From: JBMSHD01 sp049416425
GTDB taxonomy: Bacteria > Pseudomonadota > Gammaproteobacteria > Francisellales > Francisellaceae
DNA: 39,510 nucleotides
Assembly (NCBI GenBank): GCA_049416425.1
Contig: JBMSHD010000006.1
Location: forward strand, 1 to 39,510
Direction: 5' to 3'
Of this stretch, positions 39,434-39,510 are shown piece after piece. The stretch's first letter is position 1; every line of letters starts with the position of its first letter. The translations under genes and the position numbers were made by a program. Below the pieces are notes generated by a model. It saw only the letters and a program-made list of their open reading frames with translations, ran no database searches and was not told the DNA's origin.

Positions 39434-39510
39434 GGGCGAGGTAGTTTATTAAATCCTGAAAACTCCCCAAAAAATTGAAAACCTTGTACAATGGCGTTGA
39501 ACCATTGATT

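Noticed and set aside
1..39510. tRNA, rRNA, CRISPR array, IS element, prophage or defence gene cluster
   Set aside because: No cloverleaf, conserved rRNA segment, regular spacer repeat, transposase or phage-like protein was seen in any gap or frame.

Overview
The window is a chromosomal segment of a gammaproteobacterium. The evidence is the gene set and its order: rplM-rpsI with sspA-sspB, a YafS-type methyltransferase next to rnhA, ispF-zapG-truD, a Can-type carbonic anhydrase, an UPF0149 protein, and yebC with ruvC-ruvA. I cannot name the genus. There are no rRNA or tRNA genes, insertion sequences, prophage genes or CRISPR array. Nearly all of it is tightly packed housekeeping genes, many sharing 4-bp ATGA stop/start overlaps.

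Layout. 0.3-3.4 kb: a lipoprotein, then hpt-tatD and class III alcohol dehydrogenase on the minus strand. 3.5-4.8 kb: an MFS exporter with a Fur-like site in its promoter. 4.9-7.7 kb: a minus-strand chain methyltransferase-rnhA-ansA-can in which every junction overlaps by 4 bp. 7.8-10.5 kb: aroA, a coupled small membrane protein, and tyrS. 10.7-14.4 kb: EmrD-type efflux pump, POT peptide transporter and MscS channel. 14.4-16.4 kb: infA, trxB and the UPF0149 protein on the minus strand. 16.5-20 kb: rhodanese, ispF, zapG, truD and a protoporphyrinogen-oxidase-like flavoprotein. 20.1-25 kb: rplM-rpsI, a cystathionine synthase/lyase pair behind a long leader, then sspA-sspB. 25.2-31.6 kb: yebC, a GNAT acetyltransferase, ruvC-ruvA, an MFS carrier, zapE-rluC and ppiC. 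31.7-36.3 kb: deaD, an orphan PhoB-like regulator, rubredoxin, a D-cysteine desulfhydrase-like enzyme and, convergently, an AhbD/NirJ-type radical SAM enzyme. 36.5-39.5 kb: fatty acid desaturase, glucokinase, a small lipoprotein and a hairpin-rich repeat.

The two most interesting places are regulatory. First, the cystathionine gene pair (21.4-23.7 kb) has a strong promoter and a leader of about 210 nt. The leader contains a 27-codon reading frame with three consecutive Met codons and RNA segments that can pair in mutually exclusive ways. I infer a methionine-responsive attenuation or translation switch, analogous in target to the S-box-controlled metIC operon of Bacillus but with no resemblance to a SAM riboswitch that I can recognise. 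Second, the AhbD/NirJ-like radical SAM gene has a perfect FNR/Anr palindrome about 80 nt upstream of its start, suggesting oxygen control of a haem-type reaction.

All assignments come from reading motifs by eye; no database search was run.
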